Assembly: GCF_963576615.1 (NCBI RefSeq) | Contig: NC_088708.1 | Location: 6,820,001-6,884,000, forward strand | From: Watersipora subatra | Taxonomy: Eukaryota; Bryozoa; Gymnolaemata; Cheilostomatida; Watersiporidae | Reading direction: 5' to 3' | Length of the DNA: 64,000 nt | Part shown: positions 43,601 to 55,600 of the stretch, piece by piece | Layout: each line of letters starts with the position of its first letter | Numbering within the stretch: position 1 is the stretch's first letter | The notes under the pieces: generated by a model | Seen by the model: only the letters and a program-made list of their open reading frames with translations | The model's database searches: none | Told to the model about the DNA's origin: nothing | Made by a program: the position numbers and the translations under genes

Positions 43601-46600
43601 TAGGTGAAAAGGGAATTTTAGGAAAAATGGGAGTAGAATGGTGATAAAGAAGTGAAGTCACTTTAGTGCAAGAGGTATGAGTGAGACAGATTAAAATATA
43701 ACAAAGTAAGCGAGAGCAAAAAATTGAGTAGGAAAGAAAGGACAACTGGGAGTGAGAGACGATAGTTGCTAAAATTTAAAGGGAAAATAAAGAGGATGAT
43801 ACAGAAAAGATTGGAGTGGACTAACTGTGTATCAACACTCAACATGATGAGACAACCACCATTCTATCGCCTCCACTTTTTCTATAGTTTGTGCTTTTTA
43901 CCAGTATATATCACAATATCTAGACATACTGTCCTCCAGTACCAGTTTACGTCACAATATCTAGACATACTGTCCTCTAGTACCAGTATAAATCACAATA
44001 TCTAGACATACTGTTCTGTAGTACCAGTGTACGTTACAATATCTAGACATACTGTCCTCCAGTACCAGTTTACGTCACAATATCTAGACATACTGTTCTC
44101 CAGTAGTTTACTGATAACTCTTTTAAATCACGTTACATCTACCAGCTATAAAGTGATTAAACTGTGTGACAGCTCATAAATCTGTCAGGCTAGCAAATGA
44201 AGCACAGAGTTGTTCTTTTAACATTTATTAACCTGTGCATCACCTAGGGCTATTTTAGACAACATAAGATCTCATTAATTTTAATATAGTTTTTTATAAT
44301 TCATTCTGATTGGCACCAGAATGAATATTTCATAATTATTCTGGTGCCAATCAGCTCACAAAGAAGGCGTTATTGAGTTATTGATCTATGTGAAACCTTT
44401 CTTAACCCAATTAGCACTGAAAAGTGAGCCATCCATACACTTCCTAGAAATAAAATTGAAATTCGTTCAATCGGCTTGTTTTAACCATTCAAACCACACA
44501 GACTACAAGTTTATGAAGTTCTAAGCCTAAAGAGACACTTTCTATTATAGATGCGTTCGTTGTTGTTTTAGGGTATGCGATTCTTGCATAGGAGCTCATT
44601 GCGCTGCCATGGCAACCTTCAATCTACCAAATGCCTGATAGACCACAGATGGGTTCTTAAGGTCAGCGGATTTGGTCTGAGTTCCTTAAGGGAAAGAGAC
44701 TCTATGGAAGATAACCCTGTGGGTAAGCACAGTTATGGTTTCTTTGGCTAGAGGCCTCACCTTACTTATTGAGACTGTTTCCATTGATAGGTTTCCTCAT
44801 TGAAGTTTAAGAAATGCTGCCTCATTGAATGTAGCTGACAATAGCAGATTGGTTATGAATACTGCTATCAATTTCTTAACTCTGCCTTCTAATTTAATTG
44901 CTAGCAATTCTAATTACCAGCCACTTTTAACTTGTACTTTTTACCAAGTCATAATAAAATTCATTGGTGCTGTCGGCATCACATTCAAAATGTTAGGAAT
45001 ATTATACTTATTCTTATTCTTAGCTTCCAACTGTCATCTTTGATTACTTATTCACAGAATCTCTGTTATTTGATATACAGTAACTATAAGTTACATTTAA
45101 AGATATAATGTTATAGTCCGTGCTAATATATTAAATAATTCAAAACGAATTCCTAAAATAATCACATCAACACTAACGATATCTAGTGATTTTCTCTGTC
45201 CACTTTTCAAAGTATTCCGTCAGTTAAGAAAGTTTTGAACTATTTTTCGAACATAAAAAAAACCAATAAATGACTTTCAACTAATATTCTAGAAGATTCT
45301 CATTTCACTTATGCTTAGCGCTAAAAATAAGCAACTTGAAGCTGGTTCTGTTTGTCTTCGCACTCTGATCTGATATGGGACAGGTAGAATATCACAGGAG
45401 ATATGAGTATGATGCAGCAAATCAATCAGGCCAATGTTTACGCAAGGTTTACATTAGATAATACACATCTAGAGACAGCTGCTGCCGCTCCAGGTGCTGC
45501 TGGGAGCTCTGAGATATTTGCATGGCACAAGAATTAATTATAACATGAATATATCTCCTATATTTAGCGAAGTATACTGTCAACTTTCAATCAACCGTGT
45601 GGGATGTGTGCTGTGGCAATATGCCTGAATGTTTAGATTATAAGCCTGGTTGAGAGTAGAGATGGTCAGATGTACCCTGGTTGCTAGATGGTCCTTATTT
45701 TTCCTTATACGTCTCATTTTCTCATCAAACACTCAAGCATGCAATATAGTAAATATTAATATCTTTATTGAGGATTTCATTCAACCATATGAAAACACGA
45801 GTCTACAACTTTGTGATCTTAAAAAATACCTACAAGAAAGATTATCTGATTGAAAGGATAAGGAGCTAACTGAAAGATACCTAAATACAAATTTACTAAA
45901 TCGTTATTAATATTTTGGTGTAATGAGTTTTTTTCGTGAGAGTAAGCATGTGTTGTTTGAGAAATTCAAATATTTTATTAACTTGTATGAAGCGTTGGAA
46001 GCTGAAACTGTAGACTGGCCAAGCCTAGTAAAAGGTCTGAGAGACCGAGCAACCAGGGTAGACAAGTCAAGCTTATTTATTAATGGTAAATAGATCTACA
46101 ATTTTTGGATCAATTATGATTGCAACTTGTACAATTAACAATCAATTAGTACTCAAACTTTTTTCAGACTTGATACAGCCGAAAGATTTGGTTTAAAACT
46201 TAGAAGGATGTGGTTGCTGTTTGTAACAAACATAAAAGGTCTTTAAACAGTGACAGGTCTTCAAGCATGATAGTATTTACAGATTTACGCTGCCTGATAT
46301 CAATAGCTGTAGGATCTAGCGAAAACTTTCCCATGATATTTAGGTTGGCTGTGGACCGCACCCGAGCATCTTAGGGATCAAGTAATGACTCCCACACCAA
46401 AGGGTGATGTGTACAGCTTTGGAATCATTCTGCAAGAAGTCATAACAGAAACAGCTCCATTCGCAACAGTTCCCCTGGAACCCGAAGGTATTTTCTTCTT
46501 TACATGTACTTTTCTGATTGTGTCAAAGGAATTTTAGCGAGTTTTGATTTCTGGAAGAGAGAGAAGTGCGGTGTGATTAGAGTGCGTCACGGTTGTTGTA

Positions 46601-49600
46601 GAATGGTTATATTGAACATATGCCCTGTCGTAGTTCAACTCAAACCAGTGTTTATAGAATTTATAAGTGTTTTTTCTGTAAATAACAATAAGAACAGATC
46701 AACAGATTTTACAGAACAAGCTGTGCTCCCGGCGTTGTTTGAGTATTAAAAATCAGCTTATAAACAATGAGAGGTAATGAGAGTTGCCTGTCACTTGCTA
46801 TTAGCCTGACACATTGCCAATGGATAATTTGAGTGAGCTTACTAATAAAAGCTACGGCTTCTCATGACGTTACGCCATGACTTTGCCGTGACCGAAAGCG
46901 CAGCATATTTGCTCCCATATAGCGACATACGGTATATTGCCTAGCGAATCTATCAAGCTCGTGTGGCTAATTTGGTAAGGTATTGGACGAGCAAAAGAGA
47001 TGTTTCGAGATCAAATCTTCTGCGATACAGGTTCCTTATTCCAAGATTTAAATAGCTATAGCTAGACACATACAACGACGACAAACTTTGAGAAATGTAT
47101 ATATATAGATGAAGTGATGCACAACAAGTGATCAATGCTGACATAAGAGTAACAAAAAAGTATGAACTGTTCCATACCTTTATTCTTTTACAGAGATTCT
47201 ACAAAAAGTCAAAAGGCCTCCGCCATTTTGTAGACCGTCAGTCTCAAATAGCTTAGCCCCACCACCCTATATTCATATGATGAAGGAGTGTTGGAGCGAA
47301 AGCCCTGATCGGAGGCCCTCATTTGATGATATAGCCCGTTCTATTAGACAAATGAACAAGGGAAAGTAAGTGATAATCTTTTATAGCCTTATTCAACTTC
47401 TAGAAAAGAGAAGCTTGTAGGTTATCTTTTCAAATTTAACTGTAATATGTGATCATAGACAGTATAAGTCTGTGATCACAAAGAGCGTCAGCCTGTGATT
47501 ATAACTGGATGCTTATGCATCACCAGGCACTTCCAAGAAATGCTCGTAAATTGATTACCACTCTAATAAAATAAGTTGATGTTATCAAGGTTACAACTGG
47601 CTTGGGAAAAGCCTGGCAGCTAAGCTCTTTTTGCAGAAAACCCAATATTATAGACAGCATCCTGAAAAAGCTGGAAAAATACTCATCACGCTTAGAAGAA
47701 ATAGTAGAAGATAGAACACTAAAACTGGAAGAAGAGAAGAAAAAAACAGAGCAACTACTTTGTCGCATGCTTCCTCCGTGAGTGTTTCATCTTTCAGCTA
47801 TGTCTGTTTGGTCTCCTCTGAGCATGCTCACTTTTTCTCTCTCTCACTCTCTTCTTCTCTCATCCCCTCTCACCCCCGCTTTCCACCTCTTTCCCTCTCT
47901 TTCCCCCTCTTTCCCCCTTTTTTCCCCGCTTTCCCCTCTTTCTCCCTCTTTCCCCCTCCTTCCCCCTCTTTCCCCCTTTTTGTCCTCTTTCCCCCTCTTT
48001 CCCCCTCTTTCCCCCTCTTTCCCCCTCTTTCCCCCTCTTTCCCCCTATTTCCCCTTCTTTCCCCCTCTTTCCCTCTCTTTCCCCCTCTTTCCCCCTCTTT
48101 CCCCCTCTTTCCCCCTCTTTCCCCCTATTTCCCCTTCTTTCCCCCTCTTTCCCTCTCTTTCCCCCTCTTTCCCCCCTTTCCTCCCGCTTTCCCCTCTTTC
48201 CCCCCTCTTACCCTCCCTACTTCCTCTCTCCCCCTCTTTCTCCCCCTCTCTCCCTTTTTCCTCTTCTCCCTCTCTCCCTTTCTCTCTCTCCCTCTTCCGT
48301 CTCTCTCTGTCTCCCTCACTCTCCCTTCATCCTCCTCACCCTCTTTCTCATTTTTCTCTCTCATTCATGCAAATGTAGATTTATACCTGCTGTTATTTTT
48401 TTTGAAGTTTGATTTCTTTGTTGCTACAATTGGCAGGTCGGTGGCCGAAGACCTCAAAGCCGGCAACCCAGTTCACCCAGAACACTATGACCAAGTAACA
48501 ATATTTTTCAGCGACATTGTTGGCTTTACCACCATTTCAGCTGCCAGCACTCCTATTCAGATAGTCAACCTTCTCAATGTACTCTATACCAAGTTTGATG
48601 AAATTATAGGACACCATGACGTCTACAAGGTAGGAATATTGCAATTATTATCAGTGTGTTGTCACATACAAAATGCAATGAGCAAACAGAAATGAGATAT
48701 GAGCAATAATACATGAGCAAAGAGCACTGAGGAACAAGCATTAAGCATTGAGAAATGAGCGTGGAAACTTCGACAATGAAACATTAGCAAAGAGTAATGA
48801 GTATTAAGCAATTAGCAAAGGGTAGTAAGCAAAAAGCATCAAGCAATTAGCAATGAGTAATAAGCAAAGAGCGTCAAGCAATTAGCAATGAGTAATAAGC
48901 AAAGAGCGTCAAGCAATTAGCAATGAGTAATAAGCAAAGAGCGTCAAGCAATTAGCAATGAGTAATAAGCAAAGAGCGTCAAGCAATTAGCAATGAGTAA
49001 TAAGCAAAGAGCGTCAAGCAATTAGCAATTAGTAATAAGCAAAGAGCGTCAAGCAATTAGCAATTAGTAATAAGCAAAGAGCGTCAAGCAATTAGCAATT
49101 AGTAATAAGCAAAGATCAATCAGTTATAGACTGTGGAGCACGAGCGCTTCTTAAACCAACCGTAACTTTGATCTAAAATATACAGGTTAATAGAAATTGT
49201 CTACACTTGAAGCTTGAACAGAGTTACAGATCAAGTAGGCCTATATCTAATGAACTAAACTTTATCAACATGCGTTCAAGTGAAAAATATAACTTAAATT
49301 TGTAATTGTTTATTCTTTGATTCTAGTATTTACTAAATGAAGAAGTTCGATGTTTGCAACTAGAATTGCTCCTTATGGCTCTCTTTTATAGGAGCACTTC
49401 GAGCCAAAAAGGAAAAATACTGTACGGCAGCGCGAATTCAACAGTGAACTTATGTTGTACAATAGTATTACCTAGTATACTTGAAAATGATACATGTATG
49501 GATGGCAAACGGCCCAGCATTGAATGAAAATATTTAGGTATAATTAATTTCGATCAAATTGAATTCTTGTTCAGTGAGTACATGTATCACTATATTTTCA

Positions 49601-52600
49601 GTTATTTATTCTCAGTTGCCTTTACTATTACAAAATCGTATTTATCACTATTTTCATTTACAAAGATGTCTTTTTTGGCCCTAATACCCCATTATTTGTA
49701 GTGACTCCAAAATAATTTTGAGCCTAAAACCTGAAAGAATCTCAAAACAAACCACATGCAAAATTTCAGACCATTTTATTTTCAGGAAGTTGGTTTTTTA
49801 TAGGGAACATACTGAACAAATTCAAACCTGTGGAATTTTACTTACCATATATTTATATAAATATAGCAAAAACAACGATAGTGTTTATTAACGCTAAACC
49901 ATGAAAATTATCTTTCAATTTTTACAAAGCATAGCATGTTTGAACTGAATGCTTGCTACACTTGGAGGTAGAGACAATAGGAGATGCATACATGTGTGTC
50001 AGTGGTCTTCCTAAGAGAAATGGCATCAGGCATGCTGGAGAGATAGCGACGATGGCTTTAGAGCTTTTAAGTGCAATCACAGAGCTGAGAGTGCCACACC
50101 TACCTCTGGTAAGTCAACTCTTATGAACATAAGAGACAATAGTAGTTTACGCATAAAACACGAATATCTTTCCTTGCTCTTATAAACGAGTAAAACTATC
50201 CCCTATTTTCTGAGCGATTAATTCCAGCGTTATCTGTGATTATTTTATTGTGTTTGTTTTTGAAACTTTAGTTCCAAACTAGTTCCAGGTAACTTTTTTG
50301 AAAATGTTTGAAACTTTTTGGAAAATATTAGATGTGTTTAACTCTCAGAGTACAGAATGAGAAATTAGTTCAAGTTTAGGAGTTGTCTTATCGGTTTCAG
50401 GTTGCATGTATTACCGAATGCCAAACTATTTACTATCTATTTAACTTCTGCATTGAGTAAAAGTTCTTTATTACAAAGTGCTTCTTTTGACTCTATGAAA
50501 AGAGCTGACTAGCCTTGACTCCTATCTGATCCTGATCTAAAAACCTAAAAATGAGATTACCCTCCATGGGTCCAGTTCATCATGTGCAAAATCACTTATA
50601 TTGACATCCGCTGATTTACTACAAATCTAAAGCTTAGATTGAAGCAAGTGAAACAAATTGACAAAAACCACAAATTTAATTGTGTTTTTCCCACTTATAA
50701 AGTGAAGTTTGGTGTTGTCAAAAAGCAATATATCTTGATACATGTTAAAAATAGAGCTATATCTGCATATTTAGGTCGGTAATAGATAAACTCTTCTTTT
50801 TTGTTCACCTCGTCCTATTGACATTAACTGCAGGTTCCCTTGAAATTGAGAATTGGATGTCATTCAGGACACTGCGCAGCAGGTGTCGTAGGATTGACAA
50901 TGCCTCGATATTGTCTTTTTGGTGACACAGTAAATACTGCCTCAAGAATGGAATCACACAGTAGAGGTAAATTCATACTGAAATTACTCATAATATTTCA
51001 TTCTTGCTGATCAAGTTCAGCCTTTGTAGGCTTGATTTTTATTAGCATTATAGACTTGATACTTCCTGAGGATATCATGCATCTGCCTATTTGTGTTACT
51101 TGTTGGCGACCTTTAGGAATAGGACAGTTTTAAAATAGTTTGACATAAAGCTACATGTTGAACATAACTTGTAAGGCTGCATAGCAGGCATAGAATGAGG
51201 AACCATATTCCGCTCTTAGCATACCAAACCATACCTCAAATATAAAACACAAAGTTATATCGGAAACATAGTAGGAGTTGTTAAACAATGTAGAGCACTT
51301 AAAACCATACATCAAGCTACTCTGATGGTATATACGATATATCAAGGGCAGTAGGATGGAGTTAACCACTGATAGAGCTGAGCACCATCATGGTAGCTGT
51401 ATTATGCATCATCCAGCAATGTTATTGTAGCACTATTTGTTGGACAAAAACTAAGTAGTAGCTAAAAGGGGAGACGCGGAAAATAGAAGTAGAAAGGTGA
51501 TAATAAAGTGAAGCCAGTTTAGTAAGAGAGGTATGAGTCAGAGAGATACAAATACAAATAATCACGGTATTATTCTATCTTATAATGATATTATAATAGT
51601 ACAACTTGTTGGTTGCATGCTGGTGACATCATAGTAAATGCACAGTAGATGTGTGGACCAATCCATTCAAAGATTGTGACAGAAGTCTCATTTTTCCTAC
51701 TTAATACTCATTTTATCTAAGATAATATATAGCTGTCTGTCGGGAACCAACAATGACTTGCATCTTAGCGATGCAACTCATTGTCGGTTGCAAAGGCAAG
51801 GGATGCCTTTGCCACACGTCCAGTTTGACAGAGCCAGGTAGCCATTTCACTTGCTCAATATCCAAAGCTTTCAACCCTAAATTGCTGGGTTTTTCGGATC
51901 TAGACCATAACTTGGAGGCTCCGTGTACTACACTGATAACATGGGCACGTTAAAGATCCAGCTCTGTCCTTTGCACTTTGCGCCAGTAAAATGGCTACCT
52001 GACTCTCTCAGACTGTGCGTGTTGCAAAGGCTCATAGTTGGCTTCGGGTTAATCTGACAGTTCCGGAAGTGGCAGATACTGAGAACTGGGTCACCTCTTC
52101 TCTACCATACTGCTCGACCCAAGCATGCATTGCTAAGATGGAAGTCATTGTCGATTTCCGGCAGACAGCAAGCCACATCTAAGATAACTGTCTATATATA
52201 AAACATACTATAACATATAATATTGACAGCTAGATTGAGTAGCCCCAAAAGTAGCCAATAATAAGCATAAAATCTGTGATGCATAGAATAGAGGAGTGTA
52301 CAGCTAATACTAGCGATAAACTACATTGACTTCTGAGCAAGAGACTGCAAGCTCAGATATTGTAAAAGTAATTTGAACAGAACATTTTTTTGGGTCATAA
52401 AAATGATCAATAGTGCGAGCTACATGGAATTTCATTCTCTCATTGTTTTATCTCACAGATGGATACAGCCATGTTTGAGAAGATTTAAGTTAATTTATAT
52501 TTCAATTATATCACATCGTGAAACACAATCTTAGCAAAATTTCCTTTAAAAATCAAATGGTTTGCAAAAATTAGCAGTTAGCAATCGGCAGTTAGCAATT

Positions 52601-55600
52601 AGCACTCAGAAGTTAGCAGATATTAACAGTGAGTGCTTATAATTTAGGCAGTACCCATTGGCAATTAGCAGTAAGCAAAGAACATTATTAATGGAGTAAT
52701 TTAGTTTTATGTTTCAATGGTATGCTCGCAGATATCAGTACAACAAAACCTCTTGTTCCTACACAGGCACTGAGATATAAGCCTGAATAAACTGAAGCAC
52801 CTCTCTATAGGATGATTCAGCATTCTAAAGTTTTTGTAATGATGATATTATGGAATGCCAGAAGAGTTAACATTTATCTGGATCTTAGCTACTTGTAATA
52901 GTCTAGCTAAAGTACATCTCAAGCGCCACTTATGTTTTATTTTGTGGTAATAGAATTTCATTGAATAACCTAATTATTCTCTCAACTCTCTGATTTGGAA
53001 GGCTGTAAAAGCCAGCGTCGGTAAAATGCCTTATCATGCACGCGTTAGACAATAGCTCAGGTTAACACTAATTGTCCTGCACGATATTTACTGATTCTGT
53101 TGTTAGGATATCTTGTCATCTCGGCAAGCACATCATAATGTCTTTTGCTCCCCCAGGGGTCTATTAAAGTAACTGTATTTCATGAGTGAGGCTACTCCTA
53201 AACATGTTCATCCCTTGCTGTTTTTATAGAGTGATGTAATGGAGCCTTAATACGCCTAAATAGTACCTATATATCTCTAGCTGGTACCTAGATGCCCCTA
53301 TATGGTACATAGATACCCCTATATGGTACGTAGATACCCCTATATGGTACATAGATACCCCTATATGGTACGTAGATACCCCTATATGGTACATAGATAC
53401 CCCTATATGGTACGTAGATACCCCTATATGATACGTAGATACCCCTATATGGTACATAGATACTCCTATATGGTACGTAGATACCCCTATATGGTACGTA
53501 GATACCCTTATATGGTACGTAGATACCCCTATTTGGTACGTAGATACCCCTATATGGTACGTAGATACCCCTATATGATACGTAGATACCCCTATATGGT
53601 ACATAGATACCCCTATATGGTACGTAGATACCCCTATATGGTACATAGATACCCCTATATGGTACGTAGATACCCCTATATGGTACATAGATACCCCAAT
53701 ATGGTACATAGATACCCCTATATGGTACGTAGATACCCCTATATGGCATGTAGATACCCCTATATGGTACGTAGATACCCCTATATGGTACGTAGATACC
53801 CCTATATGGTATGTAGATACCCCTATATGGTACGTAGATACCCCTATATGGTACATAGATACCCCTATATGGTATGTAGATACCCCTATATGGTACGTAG
53901 ATACCCCTATATGGTATGTAGATACCCCTATATGGTACGTAGATACCCCTATATGGTACATAGATACCCCTGGAGAGTATCTAGGGGTATCTAAATTTGT
54001 AACCCTAGATTGTACAAATAAAGGATTTATTAGTTGAACTCGTAGAAAACCTTGCAGAAGGTTACAAAAGGAAGGTGGGAAGGAAATAATTCATTATGCA
54101 ACAAGAGTCAGTGGTAGTTATCTAAACACGGATGACAGACTCCATGTCAGTATCATGAACAGCACACTTGCCACATATATCAAATATTTAAATGCTGTGC
54201 ATCTAAATGTTGACAAATATTTAGAATGAAACTCAAAACAAAACTACCAGTCAATTTGAATTTCATAAACAAGCGGATGAAAGGAAGTTACAGGTACCTT
54301 GTCAAACTTGTCTAAATCAGTGAAAGGCTGATGAGGCTTACATGAAGTAATTAAAATAATTATACCTCAAACAATACATCAAAATTCCTATGACATCATG
54401 AATAGCTTATTGTGAGAAGGCTGGACTACATAAAAAGTTTTGTTATGGTCATATTGATGTTGTGGTCGTCTTTAAACTTATAGAGTCAGCGTTTGAAGAA
54501 CCAATCCTTTATCGGCTATAAGTTCTACCGTATATTTCATAGAGCTATGCACTCGCTCTTATTATATGCACCTAGACTATTAATGCACCTAAGCTATCAT
54601 ATGATTCTATATCAGATTCACACCTATAAAACTGTTACAACAGCTAATGGTAGTGGTCATAGCTTAAGGGCTTTTGATGTTGACACTAATGGCTTCGCAA
54701 TCAACAAGCTAGGAGGTCGGGTGGGGTATGGGGATATGTCCCGTTATTGTCTCTACAGAGGACAAATATATGTGAACAGGAAATATCATGACTAGAACTT
54801 GCGCTCTGGTACTGTTTGTACCAACTGTTATCATTGATTACTTGTAGTACAGGTCTATAAAGTGTAGTACAGGTCTATAAAGTGTAGTACAGGTCTATAA
54901 AGTGTAGTACAGGTCTATAAAGTGTAGTACAGGTCTATAAAGAGTAGTACAGGTCTATAAAGTGTAGTACAGGTCTATAAAGTGTAGTACAGGTCTATAA
55001 AGTGTAGTACAGGTCTATAAAGTGTAGTACAGGTCTATAAAGTGTAGTACAGGTCTATAAAGTGTAGTACAGGTCTATAAAGTGTAGTACAAGTCTATAA
55101 AGTGTAGAACAGGTCTATAAAGACAGTCTTAGGGATAATCAATTACATTAGTGTGAATTCAGTCTGTAACAAAAAAATAAAATTTAATGTGATTACCTCT
55201 ATTTATATTACCAACACTAAATGTGCAGTAACTTTCCATCTAACTTGTGAAAGTACTATGTGTAGGTCAGTATAGCTAGTGACTATGTAGGTCAGTATAG
55301 CTAGTGAATATGTATGTCAGTATAGCTAGTGAATATGTAGGTCAGTATAGCTCAGGGGTTCCCAACCTTTTTTATTCAGTTCCCCCTTATGCCTTTTCAT
55401 AAATTTGATTTCCACCGCACTTTTAACTCACATGACTAAAAATGACCGATACAAAATATAATCCCATTTTATTGTACATATCTAAACATATAACAACAAA
55501 TTATTAATTTTTTTATGGCATGCATACAACACACAACAATACATGACTTTTGGCATGACAGTGAATTGGTTTATGACTAGGTTAACTTACTATTCAATCA

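Noticed and set aside
47760..48695. A 311-codon frame joining a Phe/Pro repeat to the cyclase catalytic motif
   Set aside because: The repeat is the intron's polypyrimidine tract. The catalytic part is a separate exon with a proper acceptor at 48436 and matching phase.
48826..49113. CRISPR-like array
   Set aside because: The 35-bp units are directly adjacent with no unique spacers, and the genome is eukaryotic. The same holds for the other arrays.
53224..53994. Heptad-repeat proteins on both strands
   Set aside because: By-product of a 21-bp array. Both strands and several frames are open equally, and the changes look mutational.
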